A stretch of DNA of 64,000 nucleotides from the NCBI GenBank assembly GCA_945878865.1, contig CAMCUD010000023.1, forward strand, positions 1 to 64,000. The letters run 5' to 3'. This stretch comes from Bifidobacterium breve. Its GTDB lineage: Bacteria; Actinomycetota; Thermoleophilia; Solirubrobacterales; Solirubrobacteraceae. Positions within the stretch are counted from its first letter, which is position 1, and every line of letters begins with the position of its first letter. Below the pieces are notes generated by a model. That model saw only the letters and a program-made list of their open reading frames with translations, was not told the origin of the DNA and ran no database searches. Of the stretch, positions 8,302 through 18,371 are shown piece by piece. The position numbers were made by a program, and so were the translations under genes.

Positions 8302-9195
8302 TCAGTAGTAGACGCAGCGGCAGCGGTGCCGTGGGCGGGCCTTGTAGTCCGGTTCCTGCCCGCGGTTCCACAGCCAGTGATCGAGGTCGTTGGCGCTCAC
8401 CCGCAGCTCGGCGGCGAGCTGCTCGGCGGCGTGCACGGCGCAGCCGCGGATCTCGCGTTCCTGCGGCCCGCCGAAGCGCAGGGGCCGCTCGGCGTCGATG
8501 TGGGCGGCGAGCCGGTCGTCGTAGACCAGGACGCCGTCGCACCGCAGCACGTGCGGAACGAGGTTGTCGGCGAAGATCGTCAGCCGTTCCAGGTCGGTGA
8601 ACGTCGCGACGCCGGCGAGCGCGAGGTCGCTCGCGGCGATCTGCGCGCGCTTGTAGAAGCCGCGGTCGGCGTACATCGCCATGCCGTGCGCGAGGCTCTC
8701 GGCGAACCGCTCGGCCGACCCGCCGGCGGCGGCGATCACCTCGAGGGTCGGCCGGTCGCCGAGCCAGGCGCCCAGCTCGCGCAGCGCCTGGGCGTAGAGG
8801 GACATGAGCTCATGGTCACGGCGCTGCCCGAGAACGTCGGCGAGGACGTCCGCCCGCATGCGGCGCAGGCCCTCAGCGGTGAACGGCCCGTGCGCGCGGA
8901 CGTGCTCGGTGAGGCCGGTGGCCATGGTGAAGTAGCCCGACTTCCCGGCTCTCTTGCGGATGGTCGGCCACCAGCCGGACCCGAAGTTGATGGTGTCGAC
9001 GGCCAGCAGGAACGTCGCGACGTCCTCGGGCTCGCCGTCGAGCCAGTGCGTCGCGGGATCGAGGCCCGGCGCGCTGGCCGGCGGCGCGCCGAGACGGTCG
9101 CCGTAGGCGGTGAGCGCCGCCTCGTCGATGCGCACGAACTGCGCGCTCGCGGCGATCCGGGCGGCGGTGGAACGGACCTCGTCGGTGAGTCGCAC
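8302..9195 (-). CDS. Queuosine salvage protein (DUF2419, Qng1-like)
   Basis: Predicted queuosine 5'-phosphate N-glycosidase, which releases queuine for insertion into tRNA. The 297-residue protein has the family landmarks in order: LAVDTINFGSGWWPTIRK near residue 65, LTIFADNLVPHVLR in the second half, EREIRGCAVHAAEQLA, DLDHWLWNRG and a C-terminal PRHRCRCVYY. The family is best known in eukaryotes, with scattered bacterial members. The start is GTG. It is divergent from pcrA with a 41-base gap. Enzymatic details are inferred from the family. Confidence 0.85.
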   Translation of the reverse strand: MRLTDEVRSTAARIAASAQFVRIDEAALTAYGDRLGAPPASAPGLDPATHWLDGEPEDVATFLLAVDTINFGSGWWPTIRKRAGKSGYFTMATGLTEHVRAHGPFTAEGLRRMRADVLADVLGQRRDHELMSLYAQALRELGAWLGDRPTLEVIAAAGGSAERFAESLAHGMAMYADRGFYKRAQIAASDLALAGVATFTDLERLTIFADNLVPHVLRCDGVLVYDDRLAAHIDAERPLRFGGPQEREIRGCAVHAAEQLAAELRVSANDLDHWLWNRGQEPDYKARPRHRCRCVYY

Positions 9196-9224
9196 GGCGG
9201 CATCTTCCCAACCGGTCGCGCACC

Positions 9225-9230
9225 TATGCT
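9225..9230 (+). promoter_or_regulatory. -10 box of the pcrA-gat operon
   Basis: TATGCT lies 6 bases before the pcrA GTG start, and no Shine-Dalgarno sequence is present. This suggests a leaderless message for a six-gene operon. Confidence 0.5.
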
Positions 9231-9236
9231 GGTCGA

Positions 9237-11468
9237 GTGAGCGACACCGCCACAGATCCCCGCGTGCAGCAGCTCCTGGAGGGCCTGAACCCCGAGCAGC
9301 AGGCCGCTGTCACGCATCCCGGCGGGCCGCTGCTCATCCTCGCCGGCGCGGGGTCGGGTAAGACGCGCGTGCTGACCCACCGGATCGCCTGGCTGGTCAA
9401 CACGCGACGCGCGGCCCACGGCGAGATCCTGGCGATCACGTTCACGAACAAGGCGGCGCAGGAGATGCGCGAGCGCGTCGAGCTGCTGCTCGGCGGGCGC
9501 ACCCGCGCGATGTGGGTGATGACGTTCCACGCCGCCTGCGCCCGGATGCTGCGCGCCGACGGGCCGCGGCTCGGATACACGCGCGGATTCACGATCTACG
9601 ACCAGGCCGACTCCCGGCGGATGGTCAAGCGCTGCCTCGACGAGCTCGGCGTCGACACGAAGCGCTTCACGCCAAGCGCGGTCCAGCACCAGATCAGCGC
9701 GGCGAAGAACCAGCTGCGCGACGCCGAGGGCTATCGCCAGCTCGTCGGCTCGTTCTTCGAGCAGACGGTCGCCGACGCGTACGACCTGTACGAGCGCGAA
9801 CTGCACCGCGCGAACGCGATGGACTTCGACGACCTGCTGTTCCGCACGGTCAACCTCCTCGAGCTGTTCCAGGAGGTGCGCGACCGCTATCAGGCGGCGT
9901 TCCGGCACATCCTCGTCGACGAGTACCAGGACACCAACCACGCCCAGTACCGGTTGCTGCAGCTGCTCACCGGCGAGGAGCGCAACCTCGCGGTGGTCGG
10001 CGACGACGACCAGTCGATCTACAGCTTCCGCAGCGCGGATATCTCGAACATCCTCGACTTCGAGGACGACTACCCCGACGCGACGGTCGTCCGCCTCGAG
10101 CAGAACTACCGCTCGACGTCGACGATCCTCAACGCGGCCAACGCGGTGATCGCGCACAACCGCGGTCGCAAGGGCAAGACGCTGTGGACGGACATCGGCG
10201 AGGGCGATGCGCTGAAGATCCGCGAGCTCGAGGATGAGCACGCCGAGGCGCGGTTCGTCGTCGGCGAGATCGAGCGGCTGGTCGACGAGGGGGTCTCCCG
10301 CGCGGAGATCGCGTGCTTCTACCGGACGAACGCGCAGTCGCGCGTCCTGGAGGACACGCTCGTGCGTCGCGAGATCGGCTATCAGGTCATCGGCGGCACG
10401 AAGTTCTATGAGCGCGCGGAGATCAAGGACGCGCTCGCGTACCTCCAGGTGCTGGCGAACTCCCGCGACGGGGCGAGCTTCACCCGGATCGCCAACTCGC
10501 CCAAGCGCGGCATCGGGCAGACCTCGTTGTCCCGCGTGCTCAATCACGCCGCCACGATGGACATCCCGGTGTGGGACGCCGCCGCGGATCCGAGCGCTGT
10601 GCCCGGGCTGGGCACCGCCGCGATCCGGGCGCTCGACCGCTTCATGGACACGATGGCCGGGCTGCGCGCCCGCGCCGAGGACCAGGTTCCGGTCGGCGAC
10701 CTGCTCGAGGCGATCCTGCACGAGTCGGGGTACATCGAGGCGCTCGAGGCCGAGCGGACGATCGAGGCGCAGGGCCGGCTGGAAAACCTCCAGGAGCTCG
10801 TCGAGGTCGCCCGCGAGTTCGATGCCGCCGAGCCGTCGGAGGACGACGCGGACACGCCACTGGAGACGTTCCTGCAGCAGGTCGCGCTCGTCGCCGACGC
10901 CGACGGCCGGGTCGACGACGAGGGGCTCGTGACCCTCATGACCCTGCACAACGCCAAGGGCCTCGAGTATCCGATCGTGTTCCTCATCGGCTGCGAGGAG
11001 GGCGTCTTCCCCCACGCGCGGGCGCTTGACGAGGGCGGGCTGGAGGAGGAGCGGCGGCTCATGTACGTGGGGATCACGCGCGCCATGCGCGACCTCTACA
11101 TCACGTACGCGCGCCGCCGATCGGTCTTCGGCAACCCGCAGTACGGGCTGCGCTCGCGGTTCCTCGACGAGATCCCGCTGGAGTTCACCGACCGCGAGGA
11201 CGAGCCGGTGTTCAAGCCGGGGCCGTCGCGGTCGGGCGCGATGAACGACACGCGGTGGGGCTCGCCCAGTCCGGCGCCGATCCGCGGCGCGCGGGCGCCC
11301 GCTGCGACCGCGGTCGAGTTCCGGATGGGCGACGACGTCCAGCACGCCGCGTTCGGCGCGGGCGTGGTCACCGGCGTGGAGGCCGGCGGGATCGTCGTCG
11401 TGCGGTTCGCCAACGACGGGTCAGAGCGCAAGCTCATGGCCGAGTACGCCCCGATCACCAAGGTATGA
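9237..11468 (+). CDS. pcrA: ATP-dependent DNA helicase PcrA/UvrD
   Basis: Superfamily 1A 3'-5' DNA helicase of 743 residues, acting in repair and replication-fork maintenance. Motifs in order are Walker A AGAGSGKTRVLTHRI (about 37), TFTNKAA, DEYQDTN (motif II), GDDDQSIYSFRSAD (motif III), VRLEQNYRST (motif IV), TLHNAKGLEYPIVFLIGCEE (motif V) and RRLMYVGITRA (motif VI). The final 50 residues form a Tudor-like segment (GDDVQHAAFGAGVVTGVE) like the PcrA tail that contacts RNA polymerase. The stop overlaps the folD start as ATGA. Confidence 0.95.
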   Translation: MSDTATDPRVQQLLEGLNPEQQAAVTHPGGPLLILAGAGSGKTRVLTHRIAWLVNTRRAAHGEILAITFTNKAAQEMRERVELLLGGRTRAMWVMTFHAACARMLRADGPRLGYTRGFTIYDQADSRRMVKRCLDELGVDTKRFTPSAVQHQISAAKNQLRDAEGYRQLVGSFFEQTVADAYDLYERELHRANAMDFDDLLFRTVNLLELFQEVRDRYQAAFRHILVDEYQDTNHAQYRLLQLLTGEERNLAVVGDDDQSIYSFRSADISNILDFEDDYPDATVVRLEQNYRSTSTILNAANAVIAHNRGRKGKTLWTDIGEGDALKIRELEDEHAEARFVVGEIERLVDEGVSRAEIACFYRTNAQSRVLEDTLVRREIGYQVIGGTKFYERAEIKDALAYLQVLANSRDGASFTRIANSPKRGIGQTSLSRVLNHAATMDIPVWDAAADPSAVPGLGTAAIRALDRFMDTMAGLRARAEDQVPVGDLLEAILHESGYIEALEAERTIEAQGRLENLQELVEVAREFDAAEPSEDDADTPLETFLQQVALVADADGRVDDEGLVTLMTLHNAKGLEYPIVFLIGCEEGVFPHARALDEGGLEEERRLMYVGITRAMRDLYITYARRRSVFGNPQYGLRSRFLDEIPLEFTDREDEPVFKPGPSRSGAMNDTRWGSPSPAPIRGARAPAATAVEFRMGDDVQHAAFGAGVVTGVEAGGIVVVRFANDGSERKLMAEYAPITKV

Positions 11469-12331
11469 GCGCGACGATCATCGACGGCAAGGCCTCAGCC
11501 GCCCGCCTGCGTGCGGCGCTGGCCGAAGAGGTGGCCGAGTACACCGCCGAGCACGGCACGCCGCCGGGCTTGGCGACCGTCCTCATCGGCGACGACCCCG
11601 CCAGCGCGGTGTACGTCGGCGGCAAGCAGAAGGCGTGCGCGGAGGTCGGCATCACCGGCTTCGACCACCGGCCGGCGGGTGACGCGCCGCGCGAGGAGAT
11701 CCTCGCGCTCATCGACGAGCTCAACGCCGACCCGGCCGTGAGCGGCATTCTCTGCCAGCTCCCGGTCCCCGACCACCTCGACGGCGTCGAGTTGACGAAC
11801 CGCATCGACGCGAGCAAGGACGTCGACGGGCTGACGATCGCCAGCGCCGGCCGCCTCGCGCTCGGCATGGAGGGCCTGCGGCCGTGCACGCCGGCGGGCG
11901 TGATGCTGCTGCTCGAGGAGCAGGGCGTCGATCTCCAGGGCGCGGAGTGCGTCGTCGTCGGGCGCTCGAACCTGTTCGGCAAGCCGATGGCGCAGCTCCT
12001 GCTCGGCGCCAACGCGACGGTGACGATCTGCCACTCGCGCACGAGGGACCTCGGCGAGGTCTGCCGCCGCGCCGACGTGCTCATCGCGGCCGTCGGGGTG
12101 CCGCACCTGGTGAAGGGCGCCTGGGTCAAGCCGGGCGCTGTCGTCATCGACGTCGGCATGAACCGGCTCGAGAGCGGCCTCACTGGCGACGTGGACTTCG
12201 AGGCGGCCCAGGCTGCCGCGTCGGCGATCACCCCGGTCCCCGGCGGTGTCGGTCCCATGACGATTGCGTTGCTGTTGCGCAACACCCTGCAGGCCGCGCG
12301 CATGCAGCGAAGCGCTACGTTGCAGTCATGA
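11465..12331 (+). CDS. folD: Methylenetetrahydrofolate dehydrogenase/cyclohydrolase
   Basis: Bifunctional one-carbon enzyme interconverting 5,10-methylene-THF, 5,10-methenyl-THF and 10-formyl-THF with NADP. The 288-residue protein has the catalytic Lys in YVGGKQKACAEVG, the QLPVPDHLD motif, the nucleotide-binding VVGRSNLFGKP and the C-terminal PVPGGVGPMT. It is translationally coupled to pcrA through ATGA and to the next gene in the same way. Functionally it connects to serine supply from serC-serA. Confidence 0.95.
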   Translation: MSATIIDGKASAARLRAALAEEVAEYTAEHGTPPGLATVLIGDDPASAVYVGGKQKACAEVGITGFDHRPAGDAPREEILALIDELNADPAVSGILCQLPVPDHLDGVELTNRIDASKDVDGLTIASAGRLALGMEGLRPCTPAGVMLLLEEQGVDLQGAECVVVGRSNLFGKPMAQLLLGANATVTICHSRTRDLGEVCRRADVLIAAVGVPHLVKGAWVKPGAVVIDVGMNRLESGLTGDVDFEAAQAAASAITPVPGGVGPMTIALLLRNTLQAARMQRSATLQS

Positions 12332-12852
12332 GCCTCGCGCGCCTGCGTCTGGGGGAGATCATCGCCGCGGTCAGCGCCGTCGGCCTCCTCGTCGTGCTCG
12401 GCGCCGACTGGTTCGAGCTGCGCAGCAAGGTCGCGATCGTCGGTGCCACGAGCACGGGGTATGCGTCGCTGGGCTGGTTCGCCGACGCGCTGTTGATCTT
12501 CGCGGCGCTGACCTGCCTCGCGCTCGCCGCCGCGACGGTCTTCGAACGGGCGCCGAAGACACCGGTCGGGATCCAGACGATCGCGGTCGTCGCGACGTTT
12601 GTCGGGCTCATCTGCGTCGCGCTGCGCCTGGTCTTCCAGCCGAGCCTCGGCGTCGGCGCCGACGACACGAGCGTCGACCTCATGCCAGGCGCCTACCTCG
12701 GCTTCGCGTTCTCCCTGCTCATGTTCATCGGGGCGTGGATCTCGATCGGCGACGAGCGCACCGGCAGCCGGTTCTCGAAGGAGCAGACCGAGCGCGTGCT
12801 GAATCTTCCTGGGGTGGATCGCCCCGTACCGCTGAATGGAGAGGGCAGTTGA
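12328..12852 (+). CDS. Four-segment membrane protein, unknown
   Basis: A 174-residue integral membrane protein with about four predicted helices (near residues 10-28, 48-70, 80-100 and 125-145) and a polar cytoplasmic-looking tail. I recognise no family motif. It is embedded between folD and gatC with start/stop overlaps on both sides (ATGA, then TTGA), so it is co-translated with house-keeping genes. Its role is unknown. Confidence 0.8.
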   Translation: MSLARLRLGEIIAAVSAVGLLVVLGADWFELRSKVAIVGATSTGYASLGWFADALLIFAALTCLALAAATVFERAPKTPVGIQTIAVVATFVGLICVALRLVFQPSLGVGADDTSVDLMPGAYLGFAFSLLMFIGAWISIGDERTGSRFSKEQTERVLNLPGVDRPVPLNGEGS

Positions 12853-13136
12853 TCGATCGTGAGCAGGTGCTCCACGTCGCGCGCCTCGCGCGGCTGGAGC
12901 TCACCGACGACGAGGTCGAGCACATGACCGGGGAGCTGCAGAAGGTCCTCGGGCACATCGACAAGATCGCCGAGCTCGACCTCGAGGGCGTCGAGCCCAC
13001 CTCGCACGTCGTCGCCGTGGAGAACGCGCTGCGCGCCGACGAGCCCGAGCCGTCGCTGCCGCGTGACGTGGCGCTCGCGTCCGCTCCGGCCGTCTCCGAT
13101 GACGGCTTCCTCGTGCCGAGCCCCCAAGCGTCATGA
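12849..13136 (+). CDS. gatC: Asp/Glu-tRNA amidotransferase subunit C
   Basis: Small subunit of GatCAB, 95 residues, which wraps around and stabilises GatA and GatB. The N-terminus (IDREQVLHVARLARLEL) and the ELQKVLGHIDKIAELDLEGVEP segment are typical. The start is the unusual TTG at 12849, overlapping the upstream stop as TTGA and preceded by GGAGAGGG; no ATG or GTG fits the conserved N-terminus. Confidence 0.93.
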   Translation: MIDREQVLHVARLARLELTDDEVEHMTGELQKVLGHIDKIAELDLEGVEPTSHVVAVENALRADEPEPSLPRDVALASAPAVSDDGFLVPSPQAS

Positions 13137-14556
13137 GCCGCCCCACAGACCTGACCGCCGTCGAGGCGGCCGCGGCCGTGCGCGCCGGGGAGCTGTCCGC
13201 CGCCGAGCTGTTCGACGCCTATCGCGAGCGCGCCGCCGCCGATGACCTCAACGCGTACACGTGGGTGGCCGACGCCGCGCCGTCCGAGGCTCCCGCGGCG
13301 GACGCCCCGCTCGCCGGCGTTCCCGTCGCCGTCAAGGACCTGTTCTGCACGGAAGGGATCCCGAGCCAGGCCGGCTCGCGCTACCTCGAGGGCTACTGCC
13401 CGCCGTACACGTCGACGGCTGTGCAGCGGCTGCTCGACGCCGGGGCGCCGGTGCTCGGCAAGACGAACCAGGACGAGTTCGCGATGGGCTCATCGAACGA
13501 GAACTCGGGCTACGGCCCCGTCCTCAACCCGTGGGATCACACCCGCGTGCCCGGCGGGTCGTCGGGCGGCAGCGCCGCGGCGGTCGCCGGCGGCAGCGCG
13601 CCCTGGGCGCTGGGCACCGATACGGGCGGCTCGATCCGCCAGCCGGCCGCCCTGACCGGGATCGTCGGCCTGAAGCCCACGTACGGGTCGATCAGTCGCT
13701 ACGGCATGATCGCGTTCGCGTCGTCGCTCGACCAGGCCGGCCCGCTCACGCGCACCGTCGCCGACGCCGCACTGATGCTCCGGCACCTGCAGGGCGCCGA
13801 CAGCCGCGACATGACGAGCGTCGGCCTGCGCGACGAGGTCGTCCTGCCGACGGCCGAGCGCCTGGACGGCATCCGCCTCGGCGTCCCCGAGGAGCTGCTC
13901 GGCGAGGGCATCGAGCCCGGTGTCCGTGCGGCGTTCGAGCAGTCGCTCGCGCTGGCTGAGGAACTCGGTGCGACGGTCGAGACCACCCACCTCCCGCACG
14001 CCCCACACGCCCTGAGCGCGTACTACATCCTCGCCCCGGCGGAGTGCTCGTCGAACCTCGCCCGGTTCGATGGCGTCCGCTACGGCGCGCGGGTCGACGC
14101 CGACACGCTCACGGACATGTACACCCGAACCCGTCACGACGGGTTCGGGCCCGAGGTCAAGCGCCGCATCATGCTCGGGACCTACGCGCTGTCGTCGGGC
14201 TACTACGACGCGTACTACGGCAAGGCGCAGCGGGTCCGCACGAAGATCGCCGAGGACTTCCGCGCGGCGTTCGAGCGCTTCGACTTCATCGTCACGCCCA
14301 CGAGCCCGAACGTCGCGTTCGAGCTCGGCTCGAAGACCGACGACCCGCTGAGCATGTACCTCAACGACTTCTGCACCGTTCCGATGTCCCTGGCCGGGAT
14401 CCCGGCGATCTCGATCCCGAACGGCCTTGCGGACGGCCTGCCGACCGGCCTCCAGCTCGCGGCGCCCGCCTTCGGGGAGAACAAGCTGCTCGAGGCAGCG
14501 CACGCACTCGAAGCAGCGCTCGGGTTCGAGCGCCTCGACCAGAAGACGGTGGCGGC

Positions 14557-14560
<4 letters not shown>
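13133..14560 (+). CDS. gatA: Glu-tRNA(Gln) amidotransferase subunit A
   Basis: Amidase subunit that releases ammonia from glutamine and channels it to GatB. The 475-residue protein has the amidase-signature Ser-Ser-Lys triad: Lys in VAVKDLFCTEG, the cis-Ser in PGGSSGGSAAAVAGG and the nucleophile Ser in DTGGSIRQPAALTG. It starts at ATG 13133 overlapping the gatC stop, and overlaps gatB in the same way. Together these genes convert Glu-tRNA-Gln to Gln-tRNA-Gln, and possibly Asp-tRNA-Asn to Asn-tRNA-Asn. Confidence 0.96.
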
Positions 14561-15990
<1,430 letters not shown>

Positions 15991-16041
15991 CGGGCAGAGC
16001 GCGTAGCATCCCCGCGCTTTCACTGACCTGAGGAGGACATC

Positions 16042-16524
16042 GTGTCCACAACGACCGTGCGCCGGCTGGCCGGCGCCGGCCTCACCGCTGCCGCTCTGGC
16101 GCTCAGCGCATGCGGCGGCAGCGGCGACGACGACAAGAAGTTCATCGACGCATCGAACAAGGTGACGTCGGAGATCTCGTCGATCGGCACCGACATCGGC
16201 TCGACGGTCCAGGGCGCCGCCCAGCAGACCGACGCGCAGCTGCAGAAGCAGTTCACCGACCTCGCCGACCGCACGGGTAAGGCCGTCACGCAGCTCGACG
16301 ACCTTGACGCGCCCAATGACGACATCGGCAAGACCGTCGACAGCCTGTCGGCCTCGCTGACCAAGGCCCAGAAGGATCTGGAGAACATCGCGACCGCCGC
16401 GGGGGCGAGCGACGCCAACGGCGCGAAGACCGCCACCGAGGCGCTCGTGAAGGACAGCCCCGCCGTCTCTGCCGGCAACAAGAAGCTCAAGACCGAGACC
16501 GCCGCGCTGGACAAGGACTCGTAG
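16042..16524 (+). CDS. Predicted lipoprotein
   Basis: Exported lipoprotein of 160 residues. The signal peptide has basic RR, a hydrophobic Ala/Leu core and the lipobox LSAC at about residues 24-27, so the mature protein starts at that Cys. The rest is helical, alanine- and lysine-rich with heptad-like spacing, probably a coiled coil. The start is GTG after the strong Shine-Dalgarno sequence GAGGAGG; a TAGCAT box lies at 16004-16009. Its function is unknown. A strong hairpin follows the stop. Confidence 0.8.
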   Translation: MSTTTVRRLAGAGLTAAALALSACGGSGDDDKKFIDASNKVTSEISSIGTDIGSTVQGAAQQTDAQLQKQFTDLADRTGKAVTQLDDLDAPNDDIGKTVDSLSASLTKAQKDLENIATAAGASDANGAKTATEALVKDSPAVSAGNKKLKTETAALDKDS

Positions 16525-16530
16525 GACCCG

Positions 16531-16569
16531 CGCGGGTGCGCGCCAGGCTCTCGCCTGCGCGCACCCGCG
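16531..16569 (+). terminator. Strong GC hairpin after lipoprotein gene
   Basis: A perfect 13-base stem (16531-16543 with 16557-16569) encloses a 13-base loop that can itself pair AGGC with GCCT. It starts 7 bases after the lipoprotein stop. There is no T-run, as is common in GC-rich actinobacteria. Confidence 0.65.
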
Positions 16570-16613
16570 GTCGTACCATCGGAGCTGTCCGCCCCGACAC
16601 CCTGGAGGCTCCG

Positions 16614-16838
16614 ATGTCGCGTCTCGTCCGCATGGACCACACCGGCCACACGACGCTCGCCGAATGGCACACCGGCGATCAGGCGTCGGTGGATGCTGCG
16701 GCCGCCGCGCTGCGCGCCGAGCTCGACCGCGGATACCTCGCGATGGTCTCGACCGGGCCCGGGCACGCCGAGCAGGTGCGCGAGCTGCCCGTCGGCGAGG
16801 CGACGGTGATCCTGCGACGGCCCATCAGCGGCGGCTGA
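16614..16838 (+). CDS. Hypothetical protein, 74 residues
   Basis: Small soluble protein with a conserved-looking layout: MSRLVRMDHTGHTTLAEW, a helix rich in Ala and Glu, then YLAMVSTGPGHAEQVREL and VILRRPISGG. It resembles small ubiquitin-like or modulator proteins in length, but I recognise no family. ATG 16614 follows GGAGG with good spacing; a TACCAT box lies at about 16574. It is separated from the next gene by three bases. Confidence 0.65.
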   Translation: MSRLVRMDHTGHTTLAEWHTGDQASVDAAAAALRAELDRGYLAMVSTGPGHAEQVRELPVGEATVILRRPISGG

Positions 16839-16841
16839 TCG

Positions 16842-17513
16842 GTGGCCGCCTCGCCGGAGGTGCTCCCGGAGGCCGCGGCGCTGCCGTGGCGCTCGCGGGT
16901 CGACGTCCGCCGCCTGCGCACCCTCGAGCTGTGGTGGTGGCTGACGACGGTCGCCCACGTCGTCCCGTTCCTCGCGGCGGCGGGCGTGCTGTTGTGGCTC
17001 GAGCCGCTGACCCTGCCGGTGGCGCTGCTCTGCGTCGCCCACGCGTGGGTCATCCCCGAGCTGTACGCCCAGCGCGGCGCCAACAACGTCGGGCCGCGCC
17101 GGCGCCCCGGCACGCGTCCGGGGGCCGAGCAGACGGCGATGGGGCTGCTCGGCGACCTGCTCGGCCACGACGAGCGCGACCTCATGACCCGCACCGGCCT
17201 CGCGCTCGAGCGCGGCGCCTTCGGCGTATGGCTGTTGGGGGAGGGCGGCGCGCTCCTGCTGCGGCCAGGCGGCCGCACGACGCTGTGCTGGTGCGTGCGC
17301 GCCGACGACCCCGAGCTTCCGGCGGGCGACCGGATCGCGCACCTGGTGCTCGCCCTGCGCGCCGACGAGGCGGGCTTCGCCACGGTCGCGAACCTCTCGT
17401 TCGCCGGGGCGACGTGGCGGGTGCGCCGCCGCGTGCCGGCGGCGATGCGACCCGCTCTCGACGCCGCGCGCGCCGTGGCGAAGTCCGACACGGTGTCGCA
17501 CGCCGCCCGGTGA
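16842..17513 (+). CDS. Hypothetical membrane-associated protein
   Basis: A 223-residue protein with a cluster of two hydrophobic helices at about residues 32-75 (LWWWLTTVAHVVPFLAAAGVLLWL and the following segment), then a cytoplasmic-looking alpha/beta part with a Gly-rich patch (WLLGEGGALLLRPGG). I recognise no catalytic motif. The GTG start lies three bases after the preceding stop, so the two genes are probably cotranscribed. Confidence 0.65.
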   Translation: MAASPEVLPEAAALPWRSRVDVRRLRTLELWWWLTTVAHVVPFLAAAGVLLWLEPLTLPVALLCVAHAWVIPELYAQRGANNVGPRRRPGTRPGAEQTAMGLLGDLLGHDERDLMTRTGLALERGAFGVWLLGEGGALLLRPGGRTTLCWCVRADDPELPAGDRIAHLVLALRADEAGFATVANLSFAGATWRVRRRVPAAMRPALDAARAVAKSDTVSHAAR

Positions 17514-17559
17514 ATCTGCTCCAGGCTGTCGGTACTGCGCGGGTCCGCGCGCACCGATC

Positions 17560-17733
17560 ATGCTGGACATGACCCGTTCCTCCGCCGCCCAGCGCATCCT
17601 GCTCGTCCCGACGGCCCGCGCCGGCGAGGACGAAGCCCAGTACCGCCGCTACCGCATGGCCCGCCTGCGGATCGCCGAGAAGCGGGCCGAGCCTTCGGGC
17701 CGCTTCTCGCACCTCAAGCGCGCGCACGACTGA
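17560..17733 (+). CDS. Very small basic ORF, 57 residues
   Basis: Candidate short gene in the gap between two annotated genes. It runs ATG 17560 to TGA 17733, and a second in-frame ATG at 17569 would give 54 residues. The product is very basic (many Arg, with YRRYRMARLRIAEKRAE) and ends KRAHD. Its codons use G or C at almost every third position, like real neighbours. There is no recognisable Shine-Dalgarno sequence and no homology I can name. Confidence 0.4.
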   Translation: MLDMTRSSAAQRILLVPTARAGEDEAQYRRYRMARLRIAEKRAEPSGRFSHLKRAHD

Positions 17734-17786
17734 CGATGCCGCGGCCCTATCCCGGGCCGCGTCTCGCGGTCGGTACCCTTGAGGGC

Positions 17787-17969
17787 ATGTCTTCGGAGAC
17801 CGGAACCGGCCCGTCCCTCATCGCTCGCGCGATCGCCGTCGTCGTCCTCATCGTCGCGGCCTACATCCTGCTGAAGCTCGTCATCGGGCTCGTATCCGCG
17901 CTGGTCTTCCCGGTGCTGTTGATCCTCGCGATCGTGGCGATCGCGTGGGCCGTGTCCGTGCTGAGGTAG
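17787..17969 (+). CDS. Small single-pass membrane protein
   Basis: A 60-residue protein with a long hydrophobic stretch from about residue 12 to the C-terminus, enough for one or two membrane helices. ATG 17787 is preferred over ATG 17736 because TACCCT (17774-17779) sits 7 bases upstream, the leaderless arrangement seen elsewhere in this window. It is followed four bases later by another membrane gene. Its function is unknown. Confidence 0.6.
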   Translation: MSSETGTGPSLIARAIAVVVLIVAAYILLKLVIGLVSALVFPVLLILAIVAIAWAVSVLR

Positions 17970-17973
17970 CGCG

Positions 17974-18273
17974 ATGTTCGCCGGCGGGGCGTACATCTTC
18001 ATCGCCTTGTGCTTCGGGCTGGCCGGCGGGCTGATCGGCCGGATGAAGGGCAGCTCGTTCTTCATCTGGTTCCTCGTGAGCGCTGTCATCCCGTTCATCG
18101 GGCTGGCCTGCGCGATCCTCTACCGCAACGAGCACGACGAGCCGATGCGCCTGTGCCCGGGCTGCGGGACACCGCGCAAGGTCTACGAGGCGAAGTGCCT
18201 GACGTGCGGCTACGAGCTGGAGTACCCGTCCGAGGACGAGATCTTCCTGCCGCAGCACACCGCCCGCGCCTGA
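17974..18273 (+). CDS. Membrane protein with C-terminal zinc ribbon
   Basis: A 99-residue protein: two hydrophobic helices (about 3-22 and 28-50), then a cytoplasmic tail with two Cys pairs, LCPGCGTPRKVYEAKCLTCG, that form a zinc ribbon. The product ends with an acidic stretch. It may be a small regulatory or quality-control membrane protein; the role is not known. Likely cotranscribed with the preceding 60-residue gene. Confidence 0.7.
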   Translation: MFAGGAYIFIALCFGLAGGLIGRMKGSSFFIWFLVSAVIPFIGLACAILYRNEHDEPMRLCPGCGTPRKVYEAKCLTCGYELEYPSEDEIFLPQHTARA

Positions 18274-18371
18274 GAAATCCAGGAATCCGCTGGTACCCTG
18301 GACAGTCTGGCCGCCATCGTGCGGCCGCGACGCAATTCCGGAACGATCGAGCAGAAGAAAGGAGGTCGAGC

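Noticed and set aside
8736-11345. An 869-codon minus-strand frame under pcrA
   Set aside because: The opposite strand has a full set of helicase motifs; this frame has shadow composition and no domain.
18274-18371. Leader peptide or attenuator before ilvB
   Set aside because: No ATG-initiated short ORF rich in Val, Leu or Ile is present; only a small GGCCGC hairpin and a plausible promoter are seen.
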